A stretch of DNA of 64,000 nucleotides from a gamma proteobacterium symbiont of Stewartia floridana. GTDB lineage: Bacteria > Pseudomonadota > Gammaproteobacteria > Chromatiales > Chromatiaceae. Positions 1-9,119 of this stretch are shown piece after piece. The notes below the pieces were generated by a model. It made no database searches and had not been told where the DNA came from. It saw nothing but the letters and a program-made list of their open reading frames with translations. Position 1 is the first letter of the stretch, and the number at the start of each line of letters is the position of its first letter. Where the stretch lies: contig NAUB01000019.1 in assembly GCA_003676145.1 (NCBI GenBank), positions 1-64,000 on the forward strand. The letters are read 5' to 3'. The position numbers were made by a program, and so were the translations under genes.

Positions 1-156
1 GCTTTTTCAGGCGCAACCCGGAGGGCTGGGTCTGTTTTTGCGCCCAGCGGCGTTATCATTCGCTCATGTAGAATGACTACACGACGCTCATTCTGCCTCG
101 CTGGACACAAAAACAGACCCAGCAGGGCGTATTGGATTAGTGTTAACAGGCCCTAG
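1..156. repeat. Palindromic dispersed repeat, fullest copy
   Basis: A perfect 16-bp inverted repeat (25-40 and 108-123) encloses a second 7-bp inverted repeat (70-76 and 88-94). Positions 118-156 then carry a tail that recurs, reversed, at 53640-53678; its outer 18 bases (139-156) recur at 4672-4689, and a degenerate copy lies at 36149-36184. No transposase is visible. It looks like a MITE- or REP-like element and may extend beyond the left edge of the window. Confidence 0.7.
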
Positions 157-210
157 AAAACCAACCTCCTGATCCACCGATAAGATCGACTCTGTACAAG
201 GCGAGCAACC

Positions 211-744
211 GTGGGAAACACACTTCAAGAACAACTCCTGAAAGCTGGATTGGTTGACAAAAACAAGGCCAACAAAGCCAGTAAAGAGCTTCGCAAACAA
301 TCACGTCAACAGCGAAACAAGAAAGAGACAACCCAACCCACTGCACAACAGTTGAAACAGCAGGAGAAAGCCGCCAAGGACCGGGAACTCAATCTACGTC
401 GTGAAGAGGCTCGCAAACAGCGGGAAATTGCCGGCCAGATCAAACAGCTGGTCGAAGCCCATCGCCACCCTCGCAGCAATGACGAAGAGGACAAACCCTT
501 CTATTTCGACAATAAGGGTAAAGTCAAACAGATGTATGTTTCAGCGGAGACACACAAGCTGATCATCTCCAAAAAACTCGTGATTGTGAATTGCAATGGG
601 GTATTCGAGTTGGTTCCGGGGGAAATCGCCGAAAAAATCCGTCAGCGTAATCCCAGTCTGGTTATCGACCTGGCGGAGGATAAACCCACCTCGGAGGATG
701 ACCCATACGCTGAGTTTCAGGTACCTGATGATTTAATGTGGTAA
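211..744 (+). CDS. yaiL: DUF2058 family protein (YaiL-like)
   Basis: The 177-residue soluble protein opens with the family signature TLQEQLLKAGLVDKNKA. A very basic, Lys/Arg/Gln-rich coiled segment follows (about residues 25-85), then an acidic, folded C-terminal half ending in a run of Asp/Glu. Length and layout match the DUF2058/YaiL family, often called nucleoprotein- or polynucleotide-associated; its cellular role is not established. The start is GTG, preceded by AGGCGAG-like purines, because it gives the family N-terminus and no better start exists. It directly follows the palindromic repeat and converges on the cysteine-rich hypothetical gene. Identification is firm; function is unknown. 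Confidence 0.88.
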   Translation: MGNTLQEQLLKAGLVDKNKANKASKELRKQSRQQRNKKETTQPTAQQLKQQEKAAKDRELNLRREEARKQREIAGQIKQLVEAHRHPRSNDEEDKPFYFDNKGKVKQMYVSAETHKLIISKKLVIVNCNGVFELVPGEIAEKIRQRNPSLVIDLAEDKPTSEDDPYAEFQVPDDLMW

Positions 745-853
745 ATCCTTTCACCCCAGGGCAATGATAAAGGATCCCGGCAGTAATCGAGGTTTAAATA
801 GAGAGTCTGCTGGGTGAGCTTTGAGCCAAACCGCTAACCTGATGATTGAATTT

Positions 854-1303
854 TTAATCTGAGGATTCAGATGTTTTACCAGGGGTTCCGTGAGAAACAG
901 GAATACCCATTTTCTGCAACAGTTCGCTCTCTCCTGTCGCGATGAACTGCTTTAACTCTTTCCTCGCTTCCTCTTCTGCGATATCCATTTCAACCAATTG
1001 CCCCAATAGATCATCAAACAACTGCCTTCTTCGCAAGCCATTATCTGACGTGTCCCGGCGATCAGAAAAAAACTCCATCAATGTAGAGCCACAAATACAG
1101 TTCCGATACAACTCGACGATCGGCTCATCCCCTTCTTCAGGGCAACCGATATTTTCCATCAGCCCGCTGCGCCCCTCCAACTGCTGAGTTTCTGAGATGA
1201 AGGTTTTTAGGTCGGGGTACTCCCTACCGCAATTGCTACAGACCCTGGGGAATGCGGTCTCCGACAACTCCCGAAGCCCTTCGAGTAATGCATCGTAATT
1301 CAT
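854..1303 (-). CDS. Conserved-type hypothetical protein with zinc-ribbon-like cysteines
   Basis: A 149-residue protein with no signal peptide or membrane segment. Cysteines C22-x2-C25 (CSNCG), C54, C69 and C71 (CICG) could bind a metal. The C-terminal half is charged and helical, with an Asp/Glu-rich stretch around residues 95-125 and a short polar tail. I do not recognise the family. The pattern suggests a small zinc-ribbon regulatory or adaptor protein, but that is inference. The ATG has only a weak Shine-Dalgarno. The gene stands alone, converging on yaiL and 150 bp from the tilS end. Codon use looks like that of its neighbours, so I consider it real. Confidence 0.7.
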   Translation of the reverse strand: MNYDALLEGLRELSETAFPRVCSNCGREYPDLKTFISETQQLEGRSGLMENIGCPEEGDEPIVELYRNCICGSTLMEFFSDRRDTSDNGLRRRQLFDDLLGQLVEMDIAEEEARKELKQFIATGESELLQKMGIPVSHGTPGKTSESSD

Positions 1304-1455
1304 TGTTCTTGGTGGTTAGCGATGGTTATTACCTTATTATAGTTTGATATCAGCGCTTTCAGGCGCGCACCGATATTTTTCTATATCTGGCAATCTTTCA
1401 GCCTCATCAGCGATCGAGGATAATGGCAGTAGAGGGCGCTTGTATGAAAACATCC

Positions 1456-2790
1456 CTATTCGGTGTTGCCTGAGGAGATTTTAACAAGAACTCCCTGCTC
1501 GCCGTCAGCCACTGAAAATCCGTCGCAGATCAACATTCCGGGAACTGCAGCCAACTCTCCATCGATATAGATCAAGGGGATTTGATCCCGTACCCAAGGC
1601 GGCACACCACGCTCCTGGAAAAGCTTTTTCAGGGTTTTGTGATGACCACGACCGGCCGGAATACAGCGCTCACCTCCCTGACGGAAGCGCACTTCAATCT
1701 CCCCCTGCTGCCAACGCGCTCTATTCAGACCTGATGAACCATTTGTCGCAACCAGCGTTCCCAGCCCAGCCGGCAGCTCCAGTTTCTGTTTGTCCTGCCA
1801 GATGATGCGCTCCGGCAGGGGTTCCACAGACCGGCTCTCACTGAGGATCAGTTCATCCCGATAGCGGCGGATCTCCCAACCGCCCCAGGCAATCAACGGC
1901 TTTGCATCCTCGCGCCCGTGAATCGACTCTTTCTCAATCCGCATCAACTTCTTTGAGTTGGGCATTGGCGCCCCATTGAGATCGATCCAGTAGCGCAACA
2001 GATGTCTGATCCGCACCGAAGACATCTCCCTCAACAACGCCACTGAGAGGCTACCGGTGAGGGCGTTTTGCACCCGCTCCAGCTCCACAGCCATCTCTTC
2101 TCGAGCCAGGGTTGACATCTCACCACTGAAGCGGGCGGATCGGGCCAGGGTCAACGATGCCGACGGCCAACGGGAGTGCAGCAGAGGCATCACACTGTGG
2201 CGGATAAAGTTGCGGTCAAATCGCTGATCCTGATTGGATGGATCCTCCTGCCAGACCAGCCCCTTCTCTTCTGCATAGGCCTCGATCGACCGCCTGGATT
2301 CCTGCAACAGGGGCCTCGCCAACCAGCCTGGAGAGAATTCGCTGAGCAGAGGCATCGCCGCCAGACCGGCCGGGCCACTTCCTCTCAGCAGCTGCAACAA
2401 CAGGGTTTCAGCCTGGTCATCCTGGTGCTGAGCGGTAAGTAACAGGTCACCCGGTGAGAGCTGTTGGGCCAACGCCTTATAGCGGGCTTCGCGGGCCACC
2501 GCCTCCAGGCTGTCACCCTTATCCGGAAGCAGATCCAGCTGCAGGGAGATCAGGGGGATGCGATAGCCGGCACAAACCGCTTCGCAGTGCTGCTGCCAGG
2601 CATCCGCACCGGCCTGCAAACCGTGGTGGACATGAATCGCTCGCAGTGGATAGGCAAGCTGAGGAGCAAGTTCATGCAATAAATGGAGCAACACGCAGGA
2701 GTCGAGACCGCCACTGAATGCCAGGTAACAACAGCCTGCCTGTGGCAGGCTGTCGAGCGTCTGTTTCAATTGGTCTGGTGAGAGGGACAC
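1456..2790 (-). CDS. tilS: tRNA(Ile)-lysidine synthase
   Basis: TilS ligates lysine to C34 of tRNA-Ile(CAU) using ATP, changing its codon reading from AUG to AUA; it is essential and cytosolic. The 444-residue protein has the N-type ATP pyrophosphatase P-loop SGGLDS at residues 26-31, the HHG and HQDDQAET stretches of the catalytic domain, the RNFIRHSVMPLL segment, and the C-terminal TilS domains with RFRQGGER and LKKLFQERGVPPW. Length matches the gammaproteobacterial enzyme. The start is GTG, with an AGGGA ribosome site 7 bases upstream. It follows accA by 16 bp and is probably co-transcribed with it, as in many gammaproteobacteria. Confidence 0.97.
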   Translation of the reverse strand: MSLSPDQLKQTLDSLPQAGCCYLAFSGGLDSCVLLHLLHELAPQLAYPLRAIHVHHGLQAGADAWQQHCEAVCAGYRIPLISLQLDLLPDKGDSLEAVAREARYKALAQQLSPGDLLLTAQHQDDQAETLLLQLLRGSGPAGLAAMPLLSEFSPGWLARPLLQESRRSIEAYAEEKGLVWQEDPSNQDQRFDRNFIRHSVMPLLHSRWPSASLTLARSARFSGEMSTLAREEMAVELERVQNALTGSLSVALLREMSSVRIRHLLRYWIDLNGAPMPNSKKLMRIEKESIHGREDAKPLIAWGGWEIRRYRDELILSESRSVEPLPERIIWQDKQKLELPAGLGTLVATNGSSGLNRARWQQGEIEVRFRQGGERCIPAGRGHHKTLKKLFQERGVPPWVRDQIPLIYIDGELAAVPGMLICDGFSVADGEQGVLVKISSGNTE

Positions 2791-2806
2791 GGGAGATCCC
2801 TGGGAA

Positions 2807-3766
2807 TTACTCCCCGGAGAACTGGCCGTACTGCATCAATCGCTGATAGCGGGTATCGAGCAGTTTGTCGATGGCCATACTGGTGATGTTGTCGATGCCT
2901 TCGAGCAGCGCGTGCTTGAGATTTTTTGCCATGGTTTCGATATCCCTGTGGGCTCCACCAAGAGGCTCGGCAACGATTTCATCGATCAATCCCAGCTCTT
3001 TCAGGCGATCGGAGGTGATCCCCATGGCTTCCGCAGCCAATGGCGCCTTTTCCGCGCTCTTCCAGAGAATCGAAGCACAACCTTCGGGTGAAATCACGGA
3101 GTAGGTACTGTACTCCAGCATCAGGATACGGTCACCGACACCGATCGCCAGAGCGCCACCGGAACCGCCTTCACCAATCACCGTGCAGATAATCGGCGTT
3201 CTCAGCCCGGACATCACCTTGAGATTGCGTGCGATTGCTTCACTCTGGCCACGCTCCTCCGCACCGACGCCCGGATAGGCTCCCGGTGTATCGATGAAGG
3301 TCATGATCGGCAGCTTGAAGCGCTCCGCCAGCTCCATCAGACGCAGCGCCTTGCGATAGCCCTCAGGGCGAGGCATGCCGAAATTCCGATACAGCTTGTC
3401 CTTGGTGTCACGCCCCTTCTGATGGCCAATCACCATCACCGGACGCCCCTCCAGACGGGCCATGCCACCGACGATGGCATGGTCGTCAGCGAAAGCCCGG
3501 TCACCATGCAGCTCATGGAATTCATCAAAGATCCGATCGATATAATCGAGCACATAGGGCCGTTGCGGATGTCGTGAAAGCTGGGAGATATCCCATGGCT
3601 TAAGGCTGGAGAAGATCGACTCTGTCAGCGACTGGCATTTGGTTTCCAGCCGGGTGATCTCATCCTGGATATTGATTTCATTATCGCTGCCCACCAGACG
3701 AAGCTCTTCAATCTTCGCCTCGAGTTCTGCGATCGGTTGTTCGAATTCTAGAAAGTTCAGGTCCAT
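2807..3766 (-). CDS. accA: Acetyl-CoA carboxylase carboxyltransferase subunit alpha
   Basis: AccA pairs with AccD to transfer the carboxyl group from carboxybiotin-BCCP to acetyl-CoA, making malonyl-CoA for fatty acid synthesis. The 319-residue length and start [19 protein letters not shown] are typical. The crotonase-fold core holds [48 protein letters not shown] and the oxyanion-hole region [13 protein letters not shown]. It sits 16 bp before tilS. Upstream on the same strand come an FmdB-like gene, a thioesterase and malonyl-CoA synthetase instead of the usual dnaE, which is about 6.5 kb away. That separation from dnaE is the only odd point. Confidence 0.98.
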   Translation of the reverse strand: MDLNFLEFEQPIAELEAKIEELRLVGSDNEINIQDEITRLETKCQSLTESIFSSLKPWDISQLSRHPQRPYVLDYIDRIFDEFHELHGDRAFADDHAIVGGMARLEGRPVMVIGHQKGRDTKDKLYRNFGMPRPEGYRKALRLMELAERFKLPIMTFIDTPGAYPGVGAEERGQSEAIARNLKVMSGLRTPIICTVIGEGGSGGALAIGVGDRILMLEYSTYSVISPEGCASILWKSAEKAPLAAEAMGITSDRLKELGLIDEIVAEPLGGAHRDIETMAKNLKHALLEGIDNITSMAIDKLLDTRYQRLMQYGQFSGE

Positions 3767-3895
3767 GACGGCAAATATACCGGAAAACAGCCCTTTGGGA
3801 CAGTCCGGTCTGAAGGCTCATACAGTTTGGAGTTGCAGAAAAAAAGCCTGTGAAGTTATCAGCTTAGGTTAATCGTTACTGGGTTCAGGCTGAGA

Positions 3896-4150
3896 TCAGC
3901 CAATCCCACAGCTGCCGCCGGGACATCCGCCACCTGCAGCACAGGGAGGAACCGGATCACCACCGACTCCGCCGGTGATCACATTCCCTCCGGTGGCAAG
4001 ACGTTTCACCGGGCTTTCAGCCGGGGTATCCCCCGCTTCAATACCTGCCTTGCTGCAGAGTTCTCCCCAATTCTTAATCTCTTCACTCATTCGGTGGCTG
4101 ACCTCAACCACCCGGCCATTGGCTTCACATCTGTAATCATATGTCGGCAT
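3896..4150 (-). CDS. FmdB-like small protein with degenerate zinc ribbon
   Basis: An 84-residue protein beginning MPTYDYRCEANG, the N-terminus of FmdB-type zinc-ribbon proteins. The usual two CxxC knuckles are reduced to single cysteines: C8 (then E-A-N where the partner Cys is expected) and C32 (ELCSKAG). The C-terminus is a Gly-rich tail with three more cysteines at C70, C76 and C81. It might bind metal with the tail cysteines, or no metal at all. The start is well supported: AGGAG lies 6 bases before ATG. It lies between the thioesterase and accA on the same strand, 129 bp from accA. Its function is unknown. Confidence 0.75.
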   Translation of the reverse strand: MPTYDYRCEANGRVVEVSHRMSEEIKNWGELCSKAGIEAGDTPAESPVKRLATGGNVITGGVGGDPVPPCAAGGGCPGGSCGIG

Positions 4151-4213
4151 CTTATACTCCTGAAAACTTCACTATGGACCCATTCGACTGCTCACACCGA
4201 AGGGCCGGAGAGA

Positions 4214-4666
4214 TCAATCGACCCCGCCTGCCGACTGCCGCAGGCGGGCATGCAGCACTCCACGGAATTCAGCGGCCACGCTGCCGTCGCTGCCTACGAT
4301 GGATAGCGCCTTGAGGCGTGCCCTGCCTTTCTGTTGCAGATCGTCTAGAAAGCGGTCGAAGGTCTCTCTGTCTATGTTGCAGTGGGCAACGATATCACCG
4401 ATTACCGGCAGACGGTAATCTATCTCAGCTCTGGCCATCACCAATTCCGCCCCCTTGGGCAGGCGGGATTGAACCAGTCCCCAGGCAGACAGCGCGGCGA
4501 TCGCATACAGAGACCCTGCAAATGCGGTGCCGTGTACGTTGTGGTTCTGCTCGCCACCACCAACAACCGTGATCCCACTCAGCGTAAGGGAACGCACACG
4601 AAACGCCATCTGTGCTGCGATCGGAATCCCTTCGCGGATGCGTTGTTCCAGTTGGCTGCTATTCAT
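4214..4666 (-). CDS. YiiD C-terminal-domain thioesterase
   Basis: A 150-residue hotdog-fold protein resembling the C-terminal thioesterase domain of YiiD. Visible segments are the N-terminal helix MNSSQLEQRIREGIPIAAQM, the central helix motif NHNVHGTAFAGSLYAIAALSAWGL, and the strands MARAEIDYRLPVIGDIVAHC. It probably hydrolyses acyl-CoA or acyl-ACP thioesters in the cytosol; the substrate cannot be read from sequence. It starts 5 bp after the malonyl-CoA synthetase stop on the same strand, so the two are almost certainly co-transcribed. A second, related small thioesterase lies at 54175-54627. Confidence 0.82.
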   Translation of the reverse strand: MNSSQLEQRIREGIPIAAQMAFRVRSLTLSGITVVGGGEQNHNVHGTAFAGSLYAIAALSAWGLVQSRLPKGAELVMARAEIDYRLPVIGDIVAHCNIDRETFDRFLDDLQQKGRARLKALSIVGSDGSVAAEFRGVLHARLRQSAGGVD

Positions 4667-4671
4667 TTGAA

Positions 4672-4689
4672 CTAGGGCCTGTTAACACT
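4672..4689. repeat. Fragment of palindromic dispersed repeat at the matB 3' end
   Basis: Eighteen bases, CTAGGGCCTGTTAACACT, match exactly the reverse of the right end of the element at 139-156. They include the matB stop codon. Confidence 0.6.
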
Positions 4690-6201
4690 CGCTTTGTAGG
4701 TTTCGCGCAACTCTGCCTTCTGCACCTTGCCCATGGTGTTGCGCGGTAGCTCATCGACAAAAATGACCAGCTTGGGCTGTTTGAAGCGGGCCAGCCTCCC
4801 TTGCAGAGGTTCAATGATCTGCTGTTCTCCGAGCTGACGACTGCCATCCTTGACCACGATGGCCGCCGCAACCTCACCGAAATCCTCATGGGGCAGACCG
4901 ATCACAGCAGACTCCCCTACTCCCGGGATGGCATCGATTTCCGCTTCAATCTCTTTCGGGTAGATATTGTAACCTCCGGAGATGATCAGATCCCTGGCAC
5001 GACCGACGATGGATATACGGCCTGTCTGGTCCATCACCGCATTATCGCCGGATATGAACCATCCTCCCTGACGAAACTCCCTGGCCGTCTTTTCCGGCAT
5101 CTGCCAATAACCCTTGAAAACATTTGGCCCTTTTAACTCCAAAACGCCAGTTTCACCCCGTGGCAGTTCATTTCCATGGTTGTCGGCAATGCGTACTGAG
5201 ACTCCGGGCAGTGGATAGCCCACCGTACCAGCCAGGCGATCGCCCTGATAGGGATTGGAGGCAATCATACCCGCCTCGGTCATGCCGTAGCGTTCCAGAA
5301 TTCGAAATCCGGTCCGCTGTTCAAACTGACGATGGGTCTCCGCCAGCAAGGGTGCGGAACCGGATATGAACAGCCGCATCTTCGCGCATAGCTGATCCGT
5401 CAATCTGGCGTCATTCAGGAGCCTTGTATAGAAGGTCGGCACACCCATCATGACGGTGCAGTCAGGCAGACAATCGATGATCTGATCCGGATTGAACCTG
5501 GCAAGAAAGTGTACCGTGGATTGACCCAACAGGGCGCAATGCAACGCAACGAACAAGCCATGCACATGAAACACCGGCAGTGCATGCAACAATACATCCT
5601 GCCTATCCTGCCATTGCCAATAGCGGTGAAGCACCTGCGCATTCGAGGACAGATTGTGATGGCTCAGCATGGCACCTTTGGAGCGACCGGTAGTACCAGA
5701 GGTATAGAGAATTGCCGCCAGATCATCGGCCTCGCGTTCCACCACTGGCACCTCAGGTGACAAACGCTCTACGTCAATCAACAGATCCCCATCGCCTTCA
5801 CTCCCCAGGGTTCTGGTGTGAGGCACATTGCCCGCCTTCGAACGGGCCACCAAGTTCTCCCGCTCTCCCGGCTGACAGATAAACAGTTGCGGTTTTGCAT
5901 CTTCGATAAAATAACTGACCTCGGCTGGGGTATAGGCTGTATTGAGCGGGATGTAGATGGCACCGACCCGCAGACAGGCCAGATAGACGAGCACCGACTC
6001 AGGCGATTTCGCCACCTGCACCATCACCCGATCGCCAGGCCCGACATTGAGCTGCTGCAGTCTTGCAGCCACAAGACCGCTCATTCGATGCAACTCTGAA
6101 AACAGCAGCGGCAGGCGCCCCGGAGTAATCAGAAAGGGCTGCTCTGCCGCCTTTTCAAAGCGATCACCAACAAGTCGGAGGTAGAGATTATGGTTGGTCA
6201 T
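4672..6201 (-). CDS. matB: Malonyl-CoA synthetase (AMP-forming)
   Basis: MatB activates malonate with ATP and CoA to give malonyl-CoA. The 509-residue protein has the ANL-family motifs in order: LYTSGTTGRSKGAML (phosphate loop), ERYGMTEAGM, GYWQMPEKTAREF, SGDNAVMDQTGRISIVGRARD, IISGGYNIYPKEIE (hinge), and the C-terminal lysine in PRNTMGKVQKAEL. Stretches such as YLACLRVGAIYIPLNTAYT and LPVFHVHGLFVA are characteristic of MatB rather than long-chain ligases. The last five codons and stop (S-V-N-R-P-stop) coincide with an 18-bp end fragment of a dispersed palindromic repeat, so the C-terminus may have been remodelled by that element. It lies upstream of accA, giving two malonyl-CoA sources in one neighbourhood. 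The ATG start has no clear ribosome site. Confidence 0.9.
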   Translation of the reverse strand: MTNHNLYLRLVGDRFEKAAEQPFLITPGRLPLLFSELHRMSGLVAARLQQLNVGPGDRVMVQVAKSPESVLVYLACLRVGAIYIPLNTAYTPAEVSYFIEDAKPQLFICQPGERENLVARSKAGNVPHTRTLGSEGDGDLLIDVERLSPEVPVVEREADDLAAILYTSGTTGRSKGAMLSHHNLSSNAQVLHRYWQWQDRQDVLLHALPVFHVHGLFVALHCALLGQSTVHFLARFNPDQIIDCLPDCTVMMGVPTFYTRLLNDARLTDQLCAKMRLFISGSAPLLAETHRQFEQRTGFRILERYGMTEAGMIASNPYQGDRLAGTVGYPLPGVSVRIADNHGNELPRGETGVLELKGPNVFKGYWQMPEKTAREFRQGGWFISGDNAVMDQTGRISIVGRARDLIISGGYNIYPKEIEAEIDAIPGVGESAVIGLPHEDFGEVAAAIVVKDGSRQLGEQQIIEPLQGRLARFKQPKLVIFVDELPRNTMGKVQKAELRETYKASVNRP

Positions 6202-6999
6202 GAAGTAGTGATTAATATTTCAAGTAGTTTGTTCGGTCTTGTATCCGTTTTGGGTTATGTTCCAACACTCAAGGTCGTTAAGCTGTAAACCAGGCGAAGA
6301 CACAGTCTAAAGACTATTGTCTGCGGTGTAGTAGATCATCGCATATTACACACAATGTGGTAGACCCTAACCATCGATTAAATATTTCTAAACTGTTTTT
6401 AATATTTTTTATATCGATTTGAAGAGTTATTAATATTACAGCGTAATTTTTTAGTCACTCCAAATGCTTAAAAATAATTGACAATCGGGCTAATTGAATA
6501 GTGAAATGACATACAATTGATATTGCAATTATCGTGTTCAGGTGACTTTTTATACTCTTGCTTGTCACCGAACCTGTGGACGACAGACAAGCGTCGATTG
6601 AAATTCCATATCTTGTGAAAAATTGCGTGTACGGAGACCGCAGACATTAAGGGAGAACGAGAAGGATCTTCTATTGGATCAAGTAAGCATGCAGTATTCC
6701 GTAAGTTACTCACCAACCACACTGATACAGAGTGCCTGTATAAGACAAACTGGAAATCACTGTTGCTTTGGGAAAACCCGGCTGTCTGCAAACTCTCAAC
6801 ACCACTTCCTCTTATCTCGTCAACCACACCCGGACAGGCGGGAACGCTGTATCATGCATACAGCCCCACAAAGCGTCGCGTACTCTCCCATAGCCGGAAG
6901 ATCATCGACCACAACATCCATGCTCTGCGCATTAAAATCACGTTTCAACTAAAGCGAATCGCTTGATATGGATTTCATCTACACATAAGGGAGCGCAAC
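6202..6999. other. AT-rich divergent intergenic region
   Basis: About 800 bases between divergently transcribed matB and the DUF4388-like gene. It is markedly AT-rich from 6350 to 6520. A perfect -35-like TTGACA at 6478-6483 is followed 18 bases later by TGAAAT, a possible plus-strand promoter. Open frames here (for example 6468-6827 minus and 6623-6952 plus) have random-looking composition and no ribosome sites, so I do not call them genes. Confidence 0.4.
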
Positions 7000-7611
7000 A
7001 TGGTTGACGGCGGCATTCTTGATCATCGACAATTCATCAAGGCTCTGGTCACCCTATGCAGAGAGAGATCCAGCGGCACGGTGTTCTATAATCTCAGCAG
7101 CGGCCTATCCGCACGTATTGTCATGAATCGTGGTGAAATCAGCTGGCTGGCCTTTGGTGAACATCGGGGCTCCGAGGCCATCGAGGAGATTCGTCTGATC
7201 GACAGTGGCAGGATGAGTTTCAATCCTTCACTCAAACTGACCATAGGCAAACAGACGCTCCCAACCACACCCGAAATCCTGAAACTGATCAACACGCGGA
7301 GCCCTGAACGGAAAGGCCGGTCTAAAGGCCCTAGTCACAAGCCAATAAACTCAAAACCCATTAACAACCAGCCTCCCGTGGACAGAGTATTCAATAAAAA
7401 TGAGGTATGTGAAATTGTTGTCAGGGAATCGATCGAGTTCGTAGGCCCGATTGCCAGAATCGTCTGCGATGAATATATGAAATCCCAACCGACACAAATC
7501 AGCCTCAACAGTGTACATAAACTAATCGATACTATGGTGCTGGATATCGATGACGACGCGAAGGGCCATCTGTTCAAGGGTCGTGTCAACGAGTTATTGC
7601 AACTGGATTGA
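7000..7611 (+). CDS. DUF4388-like (PATAN) protein with C-terminal helical domain
   Basis: A 203-residue cytosolic protein in two parts. Residues 1-80 (FIKALVTLCRERSSGTVFY ... ARIVMNRGEISWLAFGEHRGSEAIEEI) have the pattern of DUF4388/PATAN domains, found in regulators and gliding or pilus-linked proteins. A basic, Asn/Pro-rich linker (about 100-128) leads to a helical domain (130-203) resembling the small DUF8082-type domain that often partners DUF4388. A good ribosome site, GGGAG, lies 6 bases before ATG. No neighbour suggests a partner. A role in signalling is likely from family knowledge; the exact function is unknown. Confidence 0.72.
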   Translation: MVDGGILDHRQFIKALVTLCRERSSGTVFYNLSSGLSARIVMNRGEISWLAFGEHRGSEAIEEIRLIDSGRMSFNPSLKLTIGKQTLPTTPEILKLINTRSPERKGRSKGPSHKPINSKPINNQPPVDRVFNKNEVCEIVVRESIEFVGPIARIVCDEYMKSQPTQISLNSVHKLIDTMVLDIDDDAKGHLFKGRVNELLQLD

Positions 7612-7825
7612 TTCGGCAATTGGTCCTGCCTGATAAACCGGGAAACCTCCACGCCGCTTGTTCAAACTTCATCTGATCAATATGGCCATTGATGCAGATG
7701 TGCATATTTCACACATTCAACTGGCAATAGTTACTCATCTCAAACTACAGCCAGGTGTAATCTCTCGGTCACCCATGTAGTTTTTGCTGACGGTTTTCCA
7801 TTTCTTCATCTCAGGGAGAGTCAGA

Positions 7826-8158
7826 ATGAAAGCTCGCTGCATAATTTTGTTCCCCATCGTGATCAGTCTGGTCATAATCTCAAACTGCCAGGCGGTCTCC
7901 GCAGAATTCGACCCCGATGACTGGCAGATGCGACGACTCATGTCGCCTTCCGAGAGTGAAGCTCAAGCGGAGTCTGCCGGACAGGTGATGATCTACGATG
8001 GATTGACCGACAAACAGATCTCCTCTGCACTGGATCAGCATTTCAATCGAATTGAAGCAATGATGTTCACCAGTGTGATCATCACCGACAGTGCGGGCCT
8101 ACCGAAACAGGACCCCCTGACAGGTGAAATTCTCATCGAACAGGATGGGTGTGACTGA
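7826..8158 (+). CDS. Small exported protein of unknown function
   Basis: A 110-residue protein with a clear signal peptide: MKAR, a hydrophobic core CIILFPIVISLVII, then SNCQAVSAE, cleaved probably after Ala-Val-Ser-Ala. A Cys lies in SNCQA, but the context is a weak lipobox. The mature part is acidic and polar, ending LIEQDGCD. I recognise no family. The ATG at 7826 is chosen over an upstream in-frame ATG at 7784 because AGGGAGAG lies just upstream and the signal peptide then starts correctly. It lies 215 bp after the DUF4388-like gene and may be independently transcribed. Confidence 0.65.
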   Translation: MKARCIILFPIVISLVIISNCQAVSAEFDPDDWQMRRLMSPSESEAQAESAGQVMIYDGLTDKQISSALDQHFNRIEAMMFTSVIITDSAGLPKQDPLTGEILIEQDGCD

Positions 8159-8254
8159 AACAATCCAGCCTTTGAAAAAATAATCCACGGATGGTATCCG
8201 GCTGGACGGAATTCGCGTTACCGGTGGGATCGGACAACAACCCCTCTCGCCAGA

Positions 8255-8872
8255 CTAGCTGTCTGCCCGATAGAGTAGCTCCAGATAGTTTCTGCACTGG
8301 ATCAGCTGCTCGGATGCAAGCTTTGGTTCATTCATCACTTTGGAGAGCACAAATGCCCCTTCAAAGGTGGTCAGCAGATGATCGGCAACTTGTGTATGGG
8401 TAACCGGAAGCTGAGGCGTATAGAGTTGATTGACCGCTTCAAGTTTACGACTTAATTGATCCCGCCAGAAGTGCATCATCCCTTCGATTCTGCCCATCAC
8501 ATCTTTTGAGATGGCGCCACTCTGATAACAGTAGGCCGCATACAGGCAACCGGGAAACGGATCCTCGAGCTGTTCTGTCATTTCGATAAACAGGCCGATG
8601 AAGATCAACAGCTGCTGCAGCGGATCCCGGGCCAACTGTTCAGCCTTTGCCATATAGTCATGAAAGTGGTGCTGATCCTGATCCGCATAGCGTTCGATCA
8701 GGGCTGCAGCCAGATCGTGTTTGGTTTTGAAATGGTAGAAAAAGGTCCCCTTGGTCACCCCAGCCTCATCAATGACTTTGTCTACCGAGGTACCGGTGAG
8801 CCCAACATTCAGCACCATCTGTTGGGCGACATCCATGATCTTGTTGCGGGTAATCGTACCGTCACGGGGCAT
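8255..8872 (-). CDS. TetR/AcrR family transcriptional regulator
   Basis: A 205-residue repressor-type protein. The N-terminal helix-turn-helix is at about residues 10-55 (ITRNKIMDVAQQMVLNVGLTG then VIDEAGVTKGTFFYHFKTK), with the classic TetR GxFYxHFxxK pattern. The rest is a helical ligand-binding/dimer domain with PFPGCLYAAYCY, typical of the subgroup with a TetR_C domain. The ATG at 8872 is favoured by GGAG 6 bases upstream; an in-frame TTG lies 12 bases earlier. It is divergent from the methyltransferase gene, with 247 bp between them, so it probably controls that gene and itself. The effector is unknown. Confidence 0.9.
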   Translation of the reverse strand: MPRDGTITRNKIMDVAQQMVLNVGLTGTSVDKVIDEAGVTKGTFFYHFKTKHDLAAALIERYADQDQHHFHDYMAKAEQLARDPLQQLLIFIGLFIEMTEQLEDPFPGCLYAAYCYQSGAISKDVMGRIEGMMHFWRDQLSRKLEAVNQLYTPQLPVTHTQVADHLLTTFEGAFVLSKVMNEPKLASEQLIQCRNYLELLYRADS

Positions 8873-9119
8873 AGTTGGCTCCAAATGAAAAAAGGTTTTC
8901 CCGGTTTTTATCTGTTGATTTTATACCACCAGTCAGAAACCCGGCCCAATTGTTGTTCAGACGCCTGGTATCCTATCAGCAAAATCAAATTTTTTCTTTT
9001 TTATTCATATAGATAAAGCAATCTAATTTTATTTTCATTGCTGTATTGTCTGCTTAAAATCCTTTCACCTAGGCTAGGGTTACCGCACACAGAATTCGAA
9101 CCAACGGAGGAATCAAGAA

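Noticed and set aside
6468-6827. 119-residue minus-strand open frame in the matB upstream region
   Set aside because: Composition looks random, no ribosome site, and it lies in AT-rich divergent promoter DNA.
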